A DNA stretch of 64,000 nucleotides from Actinomycetota bacterium (lineage in GTDB: Bacteria; Actinomycetota; Acidimicrobiia; Acidimicrobiales; Acidimicrobilacustridaceae): positions 20,403 to 84,402 of the forward strand of contig JACPNV010000059.1 in the NCBI GenBank assembly GCA_016185305.1, given 5' to 3'. A program made the translations under genes and the position numbers. The notes below the pieces were generated by a model, which worked only from the letters and a program-made list of their open reading frames with translations, was not told the DNA's origin and searched no databases. This document shows positions 16,593 through 25,300 of this stretch, piece by piece. How positions within the stretch are numbered: the stretch's first letter is position 1; every line of letters starts with the position of its first letter.

Positions 16593-18014
16593 ATGCAACG
16601 CCTATCCGGAATGGACGCGTCGTTCCTGTACATGGAGACGCCGACACGGCACATGCACGTGTCGGGCGTGCTGATGCTCGACCCGTCCACGATGGCCGGC
16701 GGGTACAGCTTCGAGGCGATCAAGGACCTCATCGCGTCGCGCCTCCACCTGATGCCGATGCTGCGCCGCCGGGCGGTCGAGGTGCCGTTGGGTGTCGACC
16801 ATCCGGTGTGGATCGAGGACCCGGACTTCAACCTCGACCTCCACCTCCATCGCGTGACGGTCCACCCGCCCGGCACCCGCGCCGCGCTCGCCGAGGTCGT
16901 GAGCGACATCGCCAGCCGGCCCCTCGATCGCGGCCTTCCCCTGTGGGAGATGGATGTCGTCGAGGGACTCGACGACGGGACCATCGCACTGGTCAGCAAG
17001 CTCCATCACGCGTGCATCGACGGCGTCACCGGCGCCGACATGATGGCGCACCTGCTCGACCTCGAGCCCGATGCCGAAGGCCCACCACCGCCTGACGAAC
17101 CGTGGACGCCAGACGCCGTCCCGTCCGATCTCAGCCTCTACGCGAGCGCCGTCGTCGCGCGGGTCACCGATCCGTTACGAGGTGTCCGGGCCGCGCGCCG
17201 CGCGGCCGGGTCGCTCTTCGAGATGGCCCGGGGGATGACCGGTATCGGCACCGACCAGAAGCTGAACGTCGCCCTCCCGTTCTCTGGACCGAGGACGATC
17301 CTCAACACGCCGGTGACGGCGAACCGGGTCGTCGCGTTCGGTGCGGTGCTGTTGGACGACTTGAAGTTCATCAAGTCCACGTTCGGTACGACCGTCAACG
17401 ACGTCGTTCTCGTCGCTTCGGCGATGGCGCTGCGGAACTACCTCGCCGACCACGACGATCTCCCCGACCGGCCGCTGATCGCCGCCGTACCCGTCTCCGT
17501 TCACGGCCAGTCCGAGGTGGAAGGCATCAACCAGGTCTCGAACATGTTCGTGCGGCTGCCGATGGACCGCGACGACGTCGCCGAACACCTCGAGCACATC
17601 CACCAAGAGACCAAGGATGCAAAGGCCGTCCACAACGCGATGGGCGTCGACCTCATCCAGGACATGGCGCAGATCACACCCCCCGGCGTCTACAACCTCG
17701 CGATGCGTCTCTACTCCAACCCGCGCATCTCGGGTGCGCTGCCACCGGTGCAGAACCTGGTGATCTCCAACGTCCCCGGCCCGCCCATCCCGCTGTACAT
17801 CGCGGGCGCGCAGGTGAAGGGCATCTACCCGTTCGGGCCGCTGATCGAAGGCTCTGGCATCAACATCACCGTGCTGTCGAACATGGGCAACGTCGACATC
17901 GGGGTGATCGCGTGTGGCGACACCGTCCCTGACGTCTGGGACATCGTCGACGGCTTCGCCGCCGCGGTCGCCGAGCTGAAGAAGGCCGCAGAAGAGCAAT
18001 CGGGACACGCGTAG
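16593..18014 (+). CDS. Wax-ester synthase/diacylglycerol acyltransferase, paralogue 2
   Basis: A 473-residue acyltransferase with catalytic LHHACIDG (HHxxxDG) near residue 135. Flanking signatures are RPLDRGLPLWEMDVVEGL, GTTVNDVVLVASAMALRNYL and a C-terminal block running from VQNLVISNVPGPPIPLY to GSGINITVLSNMGNVDIGV. It shares the N-terminal MQRL.GMDASFLYMETPT signature with paralogue 1 but has its own operator and promoter at 16517-16535. Predicted to make triacylglycerol or wax esters from acyl-CoA. Having two copies with different control regions suggests separate responses, for example storage versus stress. Confidence 0.93.
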   Translation: MQRLSGMDASFLYMETPTRHMHVSGVLMLDPSTMAGGYSFEAIKDLIASRLHLMPMLRRRAVEVPLGVDHPVWIEDPDFNLDLHLHRVTVHPPGTRAALAEVVSDIASRPLDRGLPLWEMDVVEGLDDGTIALVSKLHHACIDGVTGADMMAHLLDLEPDAEGPPPPDEPWTPDAVPSDLSLYASAVVARVTDPLRGVRAARRAAGSLFEMARGMTGIGTDQKLNVALPFSGPRTILNTPVTANRVVAFGAVLLDDLKFIKSTFGTTVNDVVLVASAMALRNYLADHDDLPDRPLIAAVPVSVHGQSEVEGINQVSNMFVRLPMDRDDVAEHLEHIHQETKDAKAVHNAMGVDLIQDMAQITPPGVYNLAMRLYSNPRISGALPPVQNLVISNVPGPPIPLYIAGAQVKGIYPFGPLIEGSGINITVLSNMGNVDIGVIACGDTVPDVWDIVDGFAAAVAELKKAAEEQSGHA

Positions 18015-18020
18015 ACCTGG

Positions 18021-19730
18021 TCAGGTGCAGATCTCCTGCCGGACGAGCTGAGCCTCGACCGCGGATCGATTCCAGATCCATCCACCTCTGGGCTCGGGGA
18101 GCCCTGGGGGCGGTTCCCCGACACGCCGGGGGACGCGGCCACAAAGCTGCGCCACCACGGCACGTTGCCGTTGCTCGTCGAGTCGCGGCAGCGCCGCCGC
18201 CAGCGCCGGCACCGCATCGTCTGACAGCGTGGCCGCGTAGGACACGTCGAAGTCCGCGCCCCGATCCGCCAACGTCTTGGCCTCGAAACGATCGGCGTTG
18301 TGGCGCACCACCAAGGACTCTGGATCGAGCGCGTTCAACGCCAGCACCGCCACCAGCGCGCTGATCAGCACGGCGCCGAGCAGCCAGTGCTTCCCACGCC
18401 CGATTAACGCCAGCGCCAGGCCCACGAGCCCGAACACCGCGCCGAGCCACCACGCAGCAACCAGGCTGAACAGGCGCAACATGGTGATCCCGTACGCCTC
18501 GTCGTAGAGGTTGATGCGGAGGATCGCCACCGCGACGATCACCAGCGTGAGGACGACGGTGACCTCGCTCATGATGACGAAGCTCCGGCGTGCTCGGCGC
18601 TCGTCTTCGACACGAGCCATCGACTTGATGGCCACGAGGAGCACGAGCGTCAGGACTGCGACGGCAAGGAGCTGGAAGAACCCTGACCGCGCGTACTCGG
18701 CTCGAGTGAGGTTCGCCGTCGTGATCACGTACTCCGCGCCCCCGCGCGCCGTCGCGACCTGGGTGGCGGCGAACACGCCGTAGAGGACGATGAGCCCGCC
18801 GAGCACGACGCGCGCCTCGATCGAGCCGAATGGCTTCCGCAACTCGGCAAGGGCCGTAGGGGCTGGCGCCGACGCGGCTCGCAAGAGCGTGCCCGCAACC
18901 CACAGGCCGAGCAGCAGAAGCAACGCGTTGGCTGCGATCGAGTCGACCTCCAGCGGCACGCGGAACAGCGAAGCGAACACCGCGTCCGAGGAAGCCAGGA
19001 GCATCCCCAGCACCACGAGGGCCGGCAGTGCCAGACCGACACCCCGGGCGATCGCGACTCGTCGCTCGCGGCGCCCAGGTGCGAAGACCGGAAGCGCGGC
19101 GACGACGGCAGCGAACACGAACGACGGCGCCAGCACGACACCGATGGACGCGTTTCCCACTCGTCGAGCGAGCTCCAAGCCGCGCACGTCGAGCAGCGCT
19201 CCCCCGGAGGCGAAGATGGCGGCAAGCACGAACAGCGATCCGATCACGCTCAGGTCGAGCGCGACCAGCCACGGGCTCGTACGCAGAACGAGAAACACGC
19301 CGAAGGGAAGGGCGGCCAGCGCCGCGCCCTGGGCCCATCGGTTCGCCAGCCGGCCGCTGAACGCCAGCCCGAGCGCGATCACTGTCACCGCGACGACCGC
19401 CGCCACGCCATAGACGCTCGTGCGAAGCATGAGGTCGATCGCTACGCCGATGGCGACGAGCACGACCAGCGCGCGCCGGTCAGGCTCGACCACGGGATCG
19501 GGCGGGGGCAGGTGGGGCGGCTCGTCCCGCGCCACGCCGCCGGGCCCACCGGGCCCACCGGGCCCACCAGCATCGGACGGCGGCGGCCAGGGCCCGGCGA
19601 CACCGGGCGACGGCGGCCATGCGGTAGCTCCGACAGCCGCCGGATCGACGCGCGGGTCCACGAACGGCAGCGGCCACGACGGCGGCGGCGGCAGCGCGCG
19701 CGGATCGGCGGTCGTGTCGGTCTTCTCCAC
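18021..19730 (-). CDS. DUF4173/DUF4153 polytopic membrane protein
   Basis: A 569-residue protein with about twelve transmembrane helices. GTG 19730 is chosen because GGAGAGGAG lies 7 bases upstream; a longer frame to 19811 lacks a ribosome-binding site. The cytoplasmic N-terminus is rich in proline and contains a GGPGGPGGPGG run encoded by short direct DNA repeats. The motif LASSDAVFASLF and the following helix pattern are typical of DUF4173 proteins. The C-terminal 110 residues are soluble. Function is unknown. Its stop lies 6 bases from that of the convergent WS/DGAT. Confidence 0.8.
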   Translation of the reverse strand: MEKTDTTADPRALPPPPSWPLPFVDPRVDPAAVGATAWPPSPGVAGPWPPPSDAGGPGGPGGPGGVARDEPPHLPPPDPVVEPDRRALVVLVAIGVAIDLMLRTSVYGVAAVVAVTVIALGLAFSGRLANRWAQGAALAALPFGVFLVLRTSPWLVALDLSVIGSLFVLAAIFASGGALLDVRGLELARRVGNASIGVVLAPSFVFAAVVAALPVFAPGRRERRVAIARGVGLALPALVVLGMLLASSDAVFASLFRVPLEVDSIAANALLLLLGLWVAGTLLRAASAPAPTALAELRKPFGSIEARVVLGGLIVLYGVFAATQVATARGGAEYVITTANLTRAEYARSGFFQLLAVAVLTLVLLVAIKSMARVEDERRARRSFVIMSEVTVVLTLVIVAVAILRINLYDEAYGITMLRLFSLVAAWWLGAVFGLVGLALALIGRGKHWLLGAVLISALVAVLALNALDPESLVVRHNADRFEAKTLADRGADFDVSYAATLSDDAVPALAAALPRLDEQRQRAVVAQLCGRVPRRVGEPPPGLPEPRGGWIWNRSAVEAQLVRQEICT

Positions 19731-19905
19731 CGTCGTCTCCTCTCCGATCTGCCGCACCGGCAGCATCTGAGTCCGAGCCGGTGCGCCTGCGAGAGCGACA
19801 GTACGGAGCAAACCGTGAAGAAGTCCCAGGGGCGTTGTGCAGATCTCGTGAAACCTGCGCGTGTGGATGGACGGCCATCCGTCGGCCGCGCGGCCGCTCG
19901 GTCGG

Positions 19906-20982
19906 TCAGCGCGCGGCGCGAATCGGCGCGGCGCCCACCAAGTCGTCGTCTCGCGGCAGCTCGATCACCATGCGGCAACCGCTCGGTTCGCGTGTCTCCG
20001 CCCGAATCGTGCCGTGATGCAGATCGACGATCCACCGCGCGATGGAGAGGCCAAGACCCGCCCCGCTTCCATCGGCGACACGTGACGCGTCTGCGCGGTA
20101 GAAGCGCTCGAAGATGCGCGCTCGGTCTCCATCGGGTATGCCCGGCCCGTGATCGGCGATCTCCACCACGACGCAACCGTCGTGCTCGCGCCCGATGATC
20201 TCGATGGGCGCACCGGGTGGTGTGTGGCGTGCCGCGTTCTCGAGGAGGTTGGCCAGCACTTGGTGAAGCCGCTCCGGATCGGCCTCGATCTCGAGATCGG
20301 CGGGATCGACGACCACGCGCACGTCGACGTCGGGGTGCGACAGCCGGCTCTCATCCGCGGCCTGGTCGACCAGCACGGTCAGCGGGAAACGTTGGCGATG
20401 CAACGGCAGCGTGCCCGACTCGAGCCGCGAGAGATCCATGAGCTGAGACACCAGGCGACCGAGCCGCTCGGTCTGGCCCAGCATCGTCTTCAAGATGTCG
20501 GGATCGGTCGGCTCGACCCCGTCGACGAGGTTCTCCAGCCGAGCCTGGAGGGCTGAGAGAGGCGTTCGTAGCTCGTGGGAGACGTTGGCGATGAGGTCCT
20601 TGCGCTGGCGCTCGACCTCTTCGATCTCGCTCGCCATCGCGTTGAACGCGGTGGCCAGCCGCCCCACCTCGTCGCGACCGGTAGCACGGACGCGCTGGGT
20701 GTAGTCGCCTTTCGCCATCTTGGTCGCGGCGCGCTCCATCTCGCGGAGCGGCGCCGTGAGCCCATGCGCGACGAAGCGCACGAACAGCAACGAGATGACC
20801 ATCGCGATGATCGGTCGCAGCTCGATGGGGATGTCGAGCTTGAAGCCGACCTGACTCACGATCGCGCTCACGAACACCGCGAGGACGATCGCTATCGCGA
20901 ACTTCATCCGGACGGAGTTGAGCCGATCCAGCGGGCGGAGGTCCCACCACCGCCGCGACGGACCGTCATCCACCGGCGCCAT
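19906..20982 (-). CDS. Two-component sensor histidine kinase
   Basis: A 358-residue membrane kinase. ATG 20982 lies 17 bases inside the end of the response-regulator gene. Two transmembrane helices (AIAIVLAVFVSAIVSQVGF and PIIAMVISLLFVRFVAHGL) enclose only a short periplasmic loop, so sensing is probably intramembrane. Then follow a HAMP linker (LREMERAATKMAKGDY), the H-box VSHELRTPLSAL, N-box NLLENAARHT, G1 DHGPGIP and G2 GSGAGLGLSIAR. The paired regulator is the gene upstream. The stimulus and target genes are unknown. Confidence 0.93.
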   Translation of the reverse strand: MAPVDDGPSRRWWDLRPLDRLNSVRMKFAIAIVLAVFVSAIVSQVGFKLDIPIELRPIIAMVISLLFVRFVAHGLTAPLREMERAATKMAKGDYTQRVRATGRDEVGRLATAFNAMASEIEEVERQRKDLIANVSHELRTPLSALQARLENLVDGVEPTDPDILKTMLGQTERLGRLVSQLMDLSRLESGTLPLHRQRFPLTVLVDQAADESRLSHPDVDVRVVVDPADLEIEADPERLHQVLANLLENAARHTPPGAPIEIIGREHDGCVVVEIADHGPGIPDGDRARIFERFYRADASRVADGSGAGLGLSIARWIVDLHHGTIRAETREPSGCRMVIELPRDDDLVGAAPIRAAR

Positions 20983-21682
20983 CCTCGACGGCGTATCCAA
21001 CGGCATGCACGGTGCGTATGACACCAGGGCCGAGCTTGCGGCGCAACGCGCGCACGTGCGAATCGACGGTGCGAGCACCAGAGCCGTCGCGGTAGCCCCA
21101 CACTTCACGCAGCAACTGCTCGCGTGTGTAGACCGCACCAGGCCGGGACGCGAGGCAGCCGAGCAGGTCGAACTCCGTCGGTGTGAGGTGGACGAGCTCG
21201 CCGTCGCGCCGGACCCGGCGGGTGACCAGGTCGAGCTCGACGGCACCGACGACGAGGGTCTTGCCGTCCTCGTCGTCCGCGCTGTCGCCGTTGTCGTTCT
21301 CGTCGACTCGCCGGAGGATCGCTTGCACCCGAGCTACCAGCTCGCGAGGGCTGAACGGCTTGGTGAGGTAGTCGTCAGCGCCGACGGCCAGGCCGACGAC
21401 GAGATCGGTCTCGCTGTCGCGCGCGGTCAGCATGAGCACAGGGACGCGGCGCTCGCTCTGGATGAGCCGGCACACCTCCAACCCGTCGAGCCCGGGCAGC
21501 ATCAGGTCGAGGACGACGAGATCGGGACGGCACAAGTTGACGAGGTCGACCCCTGTGGGGCCGTCATACGCGATCTCGACGTCGTAGCCCTCGCTACGAA
21601 GGCGGGCGGCAACCGCGGACGCGATCGCGTCCTCGTCCTCGATCACGGCGATGGTGCGCCGAACGCTGGCTGTCCCGGACAC
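20966..21682 (-). CDS. OmpR/PhoB-family response regulator
   Basis: A 238-residue regulator. The receiver domain has acidic pocket EDED, phosphoacceptor Asp59 in LVVLDLMLPG, Thr in MLTARD and Lys108 in YLTKPFSP. An acidic linker (NDNGDSADDEDG) joins the winged helix with LTPTEFDLLGCLASRPG and RTVDSHVRALRRKLG. GTG 21682 is preceded at 6 bases by TACCCT (21694-21689), indicating a leaderless transcript. It overlaps its histidine kinase by 17 bases, so the pair should be co-translated. Confidence 0.95.
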   Translation of the reverse strand: MSGTASVRRTIAVIEDEDAIASAVAARLRSEGYDVEIAYDGPTGVDLVNLCRPDLVVLDLMLPGLDGLEVCRLIQSERRVPVLMLTARDSETDLVVGLAVGADDYLTKPFSPRELVARVQAILRRVDENDNGDSADDEDGKTLVVGAVELDLVTRRVRRDGELVHLTPTEFDLLGCLASRPGAVYTREQLLREVWGYRDGSGARTVDSHVRALRRKLGPGVIRTVHAVGYAVEDGAGG

Positions 21683-21721
21683 GCCATCAGGGTAGAGGCT
21701 GCGCCGGTTCCACCTTCCCTC

Positions 21722-21751
21722 TTGTTAAAATCAGTGATTACTTGTTATAAC
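21722..21751 (+). promoter_or_regulatory. Strong consensus-like promoter
   Basis: TTGTTA (21722-21727), an 18-base spacer and TATAAC (21746-21751) form a near-consensus vegetative promoter in an unusually AT-rich patch, with GAGGAGGG at 21771-21778 before the SDR start. TTGTTA also occurs as a second copy inside the spacer edge (21742-21747), which could be a regulatory repeat. Confidence 0.65.
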
Positions 21752-21783
21752 TATCCGAGGACCTGTTCCCGAGGAGGGCTGCC

Positions 21784-22485
21784 ATGGCGAACGCGATCAT
21801 CACTGGAGCATCGAAGGGTCTGGGGCGGGCACTGGCGCTGGCGCTGGCCGACGAAGGGTGGACCGTGGTCGCCGACGCCCGCCATGCCGATGCGCTCGAG
21901 GCCGTCGCGGCTGCCCGCCCCGACTCGATCACCGCCCTACCGGGTGACGTCAACGATCCGGACCACCGGCAAGCGCTGATCGACCGGGCCTCAGCACAGG
22001 GAGGCATCGAGCTCGTCGTCAACAACGCGGGAGGGCTCGGCCCGTCTCCCCTCCCCGCCCTCGCGTCATTCCCCCTCGACGACCTGCGCGAGCTCTTCGA
22101 GGTCAACGTCGTCGCGCCGCTCGCGCTCATCCAGCTCGCCCTCCCTCACCTTGTCGCGTCGCGAGGCGCGATCATCAACGTGACGTCGGATGCCGCGGTC
22201 GAGGGGTACGAGGGCTGGGGCGGCTACGGCTCGACGAAGGCGGCCCTCGAACAGCTCAGCCGCGTGCTCGGCGCTGAGCAGCACGACGTCGCGGTGTGGT
22301 TGGTCGACCCGGGCGACATGCGCACCGACATGCACCAAGCCGCCTTTCTGGGCGAGGACATCTCCGACCGGCCCGAGCCGGAGATGAGCGTGCCCGGCAT
22401 CGTGCGACTGATCCACGACCGTCCCGCGAGCGGCCGGTACCTCGCTCGCGACGTCGTACCTCTGCCGGGAGGCGGCGCGCGATGA
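21784..22485 (+). CDS. Short-chain dehydrogenase/reductase (SDR)
   Basis: A 233-residue classical SDR with the cofactor motif ITGASKGLGRAL, the NNAG motif in ELVVNNAGGLG, a catalytic serine in INVTSDAAVEG and YGSTK as the YxxxK pair. An arginine-poor first strand and VADARHAD suggest NAD(H) or NADP(H) cannot be chosen with confidence. GAGGAGGG precedes the ATG. It overlaps the QueA-like gene by ATGA at 22482-22485, so they form one operon with the SufR-like regulator. Substrate unknown. Confidence 0.88.
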   Translation: MANAIITGASKGLGRALALALADEGWTVVADARHADALEAVAAARPDSITALPGDVNDPDHRQALIDRASAQGGIELVVNNAGGLGPSPLPALASFPLDDLRELFEVNVVAPLALIQLALPHLVASRGAIINVTSDAAVEGYEGWGGYGSTKAALEQLSRVLGAEQHDVAVWLVDPGDMRTDMHQAAFLGEDISDRPEPEMSVPGIVRLIHDRPASGRYLARDVVPLPGGGAR

Positions 22486-23630
22486 GCGCGGCGGCGCCTT
22501 GCACGACGACGACAATAGATCGTCGATCCGCGATCTGCTGCGACCCAGATCCGATCATCGGGCGTCCCGTGCGCTTCGAGCTGCCCGAAGCCCTCGAAGC
22601 ACACGAGCCGGCCGAAGCACGTACCGGATCCCGCGATGCCGTACGCCTCCTCGTGAGCGAGGGACGCGCCGCTCCGGTGGACCACCAGTTCCGCGATCTC
22701 CCGTTCGTGCTGCGCGATGGCGATCTTCTCGTCGTGAACACGTCCCGCACCCTCGCCGCTGCCTTCGACGCGCGGCGCCGCTCCGGTGATCCCGTCGTCA
22801 TCCACCTCTCGACCCGGTTGCCAGCCGACCTCTGGGTCATCGAAGTTCGGCTGCCGGATGGACCACACGGCACGACGAGGCCGTTCGCTGCCGTCCAGCC
22901 GGGCGAGACCCTGCTCGTGGACGACGGGCGCGACGCCGTGCATCTGCTCCGCCCCTATCCCGGCTCGCATCGCCTCTGGGTCGCGCAGGTCGAGCTGCCG
23001 CCCTCCGTCGATGGTTGGCTGGCCGACCACGGCCGGCCCATTCGTTACGGCTACGTCCCGGATCGGTGGCCGATCGACGCGTACCAGAGCGTGTTCGCCA
23101 TCTACCCGGGGAGCGCCGAGATGCCGAGCGCGTCGCGGCCGTTCACCGCCGACCTCGTCACCCACCTCGTGGCCCGCGGCGTGGGCGTCACCCCGATCAC
23201 GTTGCACACGGGCGTATCGAGTCCCGAGACGCACGAGCCGCCGTACCCCGAGCCGTTCGCCGTTCCTCGCTCGACCGCCGACCGGGTGAACGACGCGCAC
23301 CGCCACGGGGGCCGCGTCATCGCCGTCGGCACGACCGTCGCGCGCGCGGTCGAAGCCGCGGCCGACGAGCGCGGCATCGTGCATCCGGTGGACGGGTGGG
23401 CGGAGGTCATCATCACGCCAACGCGCGGTGTCCGAGCGATCGACGGCCTGCTGACCGGCTGGCATGAACCGGAGGCATCGCATCTGCTGATGCTCGAAGC
23501 CGTCGCCGGCCGGCAGCCTTTGCGGCTGGCCTACGAGCACGCGCTGCACGCTGGGTACCTTTGGCACGAGTTCGGCGATGTGCACTTGATCCTGCGCGAC
23601 AGCGACAGCCCGGTTTCGGTCCACCTGTAG
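22482..23630 (+). CDS. QueA-like S-adenosylmethionine:tRNA ribosyltransferase-isomerase
   Basis: A 382-residue QueA-family protein. Family blocks visible are FRDLPFVLRDGDLLVVNTSR, the substrate segment PYPGSHRLWVAQVELP, PIRYGYVPDRWPIDAYQSVF, GVGVTPITLHTGVSS and GRVIAVGTTVARAVEAA. QueA transfers and isomerises the ribosyl moiety of SAM onto 7-aminomethyl-7-deazaguanine in tRNA during queuosine synthesis. The spacing resembles the actinobacterial QueA-like branch, whose members often occur without other queuosine genes, as here. The true reaction may therefore differ. Start overlaps the SDR stop (ATGA). Confidence 0.82.
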   Translation: MSAAAPCTTTTIDRRSAICCDPDPIIGRPVRFELPEALEAHEPAEARTGSRDAVRLLVSEGRAAPVDHQFRDLPFVLRDGDLLVVNTSRTLAAAFDARRRSGDPVVIHLSTRLPADLWVIEVRLPDGPHGTTRPFAAVQPGETLLVDDGRDAVHLLRPYPGSHRLWVAQVELPPSVDGWLADHGRPIRYGYVPDRWPIDAYQSVFAIYPGSAEMPSASRPFTADLVTHLVARGVGVTPITLHTGVSSPETHEPPYPEPFAVPRSTADRVNDAHRHGGRVIAVGTTVARAVEAAADERGIVHPVDGWAEVIITPTRGVRAIDGLLTGWHEPEASHLLMLEAVAGRQPLRLAYEHALHAGYLWHEFGDVHLILRDSDSPVSVHL

Positions 23631-23631
23631 C

Positions 23632-24324
23632 ATGACCTCCGTGCCGACAGACGCACCGGCCGTCTCCGAGCATCAACGCACGGTGCTCTACGCATTGAAG
23701 CGCCGAGGCGAGGCGACCGTGGACGATCTTGCCGGGTCGCTGCACATGACCGTCAGCGGCGCCCGGCAGCATCTCGCCATGCTCACCGAGCAAGGGCTCG
23801 TGGCCGCACAGCCGAGTGGCGACGACGAAGACCCGTCGGGGTCGGGGCGAAGCCGGGGCCGGCCCCGCTTGCGGTATCGCCTGACGCCCGAGGCCGAAAC
23901 GCTGTTCCCGAAGGCCTACGGCGAGCTCACCAACGAGTTGCTCGGCTACCTCGCGGACGAGGACGGCACACTCGTCGACAAGATCTTCGTGCGCCGCCGC
24001 GACCAGCGCGCCGCCAACGCCAAGCAACGGCTCGCGGCGAACGAGTCGCTCGCGACCAAGGTCCGCGAGCTCGCAAACATCCTCGACGAGGACGGTTACC
24101 TCGCCGAGTACGAATCGTTGGGCAACGGCACCTTCCGCATCACCGAGCACAACTGCGCCATCCTCAGCGTCGCCAAGCAGCACCCGAACGCGTGCACGAG
24201 CGAGATCGAGTTCATCCGTACGGTGCTGCCCGATGCCGATGTCGAGCGCGTCGCCCACATCGTCTCGGGCCAACATCACTGCGCGTACCTGATCACCGGC
24301 CGGGCCAACTTGACGGCGGGCTGA
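23632..24324 (+). CDS. SufR-like Fe-S-sensing transcriptional repressor
   Basis: A 230-residue regulator starting one base after the QueA-like stop. The N-terminal winged helix is HQRTVLYALKRRGEATVDDL, then SLHMTVSGARQHLAMLTEQG. The C-terminal half has three cysteines spaced C-x12-C-x28-C (NCAIL.., NACTS.., HHCAYL). SufR proteins carry C-x12-C-x13-C-x14-C, so this matches with the third cysteine missing, leaving three potential cluster ligands. SufR represses Fe-S-assembly genes while its cluster is intact. No suf genes are in the window, so it acts elsewhere or has a local role on this operon. Confidence 0.8.
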   Translation: MTSVPTDAPAVSEHQRTVLYALKRRGEATVDDLAGSLHMTVSGARQHLAMLTEQGLVAAQPSGDDEDPSGSGRSRGRPRLRYRLTPEAETLFPKAYGELTNELLGYLADEDGTLVDKIFVRRRDQRAANAKQRLAANESLATKVRELANILDEDGYLAEYESLGNGTFRITEHNCAILSVAKQHPNACTSEIEFIRTVLPDADVERVAHIVSGQHHCAYLITGRANLTAG

Positions 24325-24339
24325 GCTTTCGACCTGAAC

Positions 24340-24357
24340 CAGAACAGGTTCTACGAT
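24340..24357 (+). promoter_or_regulatory. KstR-type operator fused to -10 element
   Basis: CAGAACAGGTTCTA (24340-24353) differs from TNNAACNNGTTNNA only at the first base. It runs into -10 TACGAT (24352-24357), which lies 7 bases before ATG 24365. The transcript would be leaderless and fully blocked by a bound repressor. Confidence 0.65.
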
Positions 24358-24364
24358 GCGAGCC

Positions 24365-25240
24365 ATGCCAGAGCCCCCCTACACCGGCATCGGCATCATC
24401 GACACGATGGTCGGCTTCCCCAAGCAGGACCGGCGTGAGGTCTATCGCTTCCTCGACCCGATCCTGCGCGACAAGGAGAGCAAGGAGCAGTTCAGCTTCC
24501 CCGCGCAGTACATGTTCAAGGATCTTCCCGACGAAGCGGAGGAGAACGTCGACACGGTCGCGGTCGTGCTCGACAACATGGATCGCTACGGCATCGAGCG
24601 GGCGATGGTGGGCGTGCGGCGAGAGCGGGAGGACGCGATCCGCGCCCTGAAGCACCACCCCGACCGCTTCTTCGCGTCGGTCGAGATCAACCCGAACGAC
24701 GGCATGGACTCGGTGCGCTACCTCGTCGAGATGCACGACACCTACGGCGTGAAGGCGGCGACGACGTTCCCTGCGGGCTACCAGGTGCCGATCAACGACA
24801 AGCGCTACTACCCGATCTACGCGAAATGCGTCGAGCTCGGCATCCCCATCTTCTGCTGCACCGGCGTGCCTGGCCCGCGCGTGCCGATGGCTCCGCAGAA
24901 GGTCGAGCTGATCGACGAGGTGTGCTGGTTCTTTCCGGAGCTGACCTTCGTGATGCGCCACGGCGCCGAGCCGTGGACCGACCTCGCGGTGAAGCTCATG
25001 CTCAAGTGGCCGAACCTCTACTACTCGACGAGCGCATTCGCGCCGAAGCACTACCCGAAGGCGATCGTCGACTACGCCAACACGCGCGGCGCCGGCAAGG
25101 TGTTGTACGCCGGCTACTTCCCCGCCGGGCTGACCTACGAGCGCATCATGGCCGACATGCCCAACGTGCCGTTCAACGCGGAGGTGTGGCCGAAGTTCCT
25201 CCGCGAGAACGCCATCCGCGTGCTTCGTCTCGACAGCTGA
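24365..25240 (+). CDS. Amidohydrolase-family TIM-barrel hydrolase (paralogue 2)
   Basis: A 291-residue protein of the amidohydrolase 2 family, closely similar to the product at 10132-10986, especially over the last 150 residues (QVPINDKRYYPIYAKCVELG, LTFVMRHGAEPWTDLAVKLM, KWPNLYYSTSAFAPKHYPKA). ATG 24365 is chosen over ATG 24356 because the -10 TACGAT lies 7 bases ahead of it. It has its own KstR-type operator but no oxygenase partner. The N-terminal halves differ more, so the two probably act on different substrates in the same pathway. The precise reaction is unknown. Confidence 0.83.
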   Translation: MPEPPYTGIGIIDTMVGFPKQDRREVYRFLDPILRDKESKEQFSFPAQYMFKDLPDEAEENVDTVAVVLDNMDRYGIERAMVGVRREREDAIRALKHHPDRFFASVEINPNDGMDSVRYLVEMHDTYGVKAATTFPAGYQVPINDKRYYPIYAKCVELGIPIFCCTGVPGPRVPMAPQKVELIDEVCWFFPELTFVMRHGAEPWTDLAVKLMLKWPNLYYSTSAFAPKHYPKAIVDYANTRGAGKVLYAGYFPAGLTYERIMADMPNVPFNAEVWPKFLRENAIRVLRLDS

Positions 25241-25300
25241 ACCTCTGCCGACCCCAACTCGCCCGGGTCGAGAACCGCGGCTTCGAGATCGTGACGAGCG

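Noticed and set aside
19536..19574. Triplicated GGGCCCACC units
   Set aside because: They simply encode the GGP repeats of the DUF4173 protein; in-frame coding repeats, not a separate element.
18205..19700. Plus-strand Ser/Thr/Arg-rich frames over the DUF4173 gene
   Set aside because: Out-of-phase shadows of transmembrane helices with no start signals.
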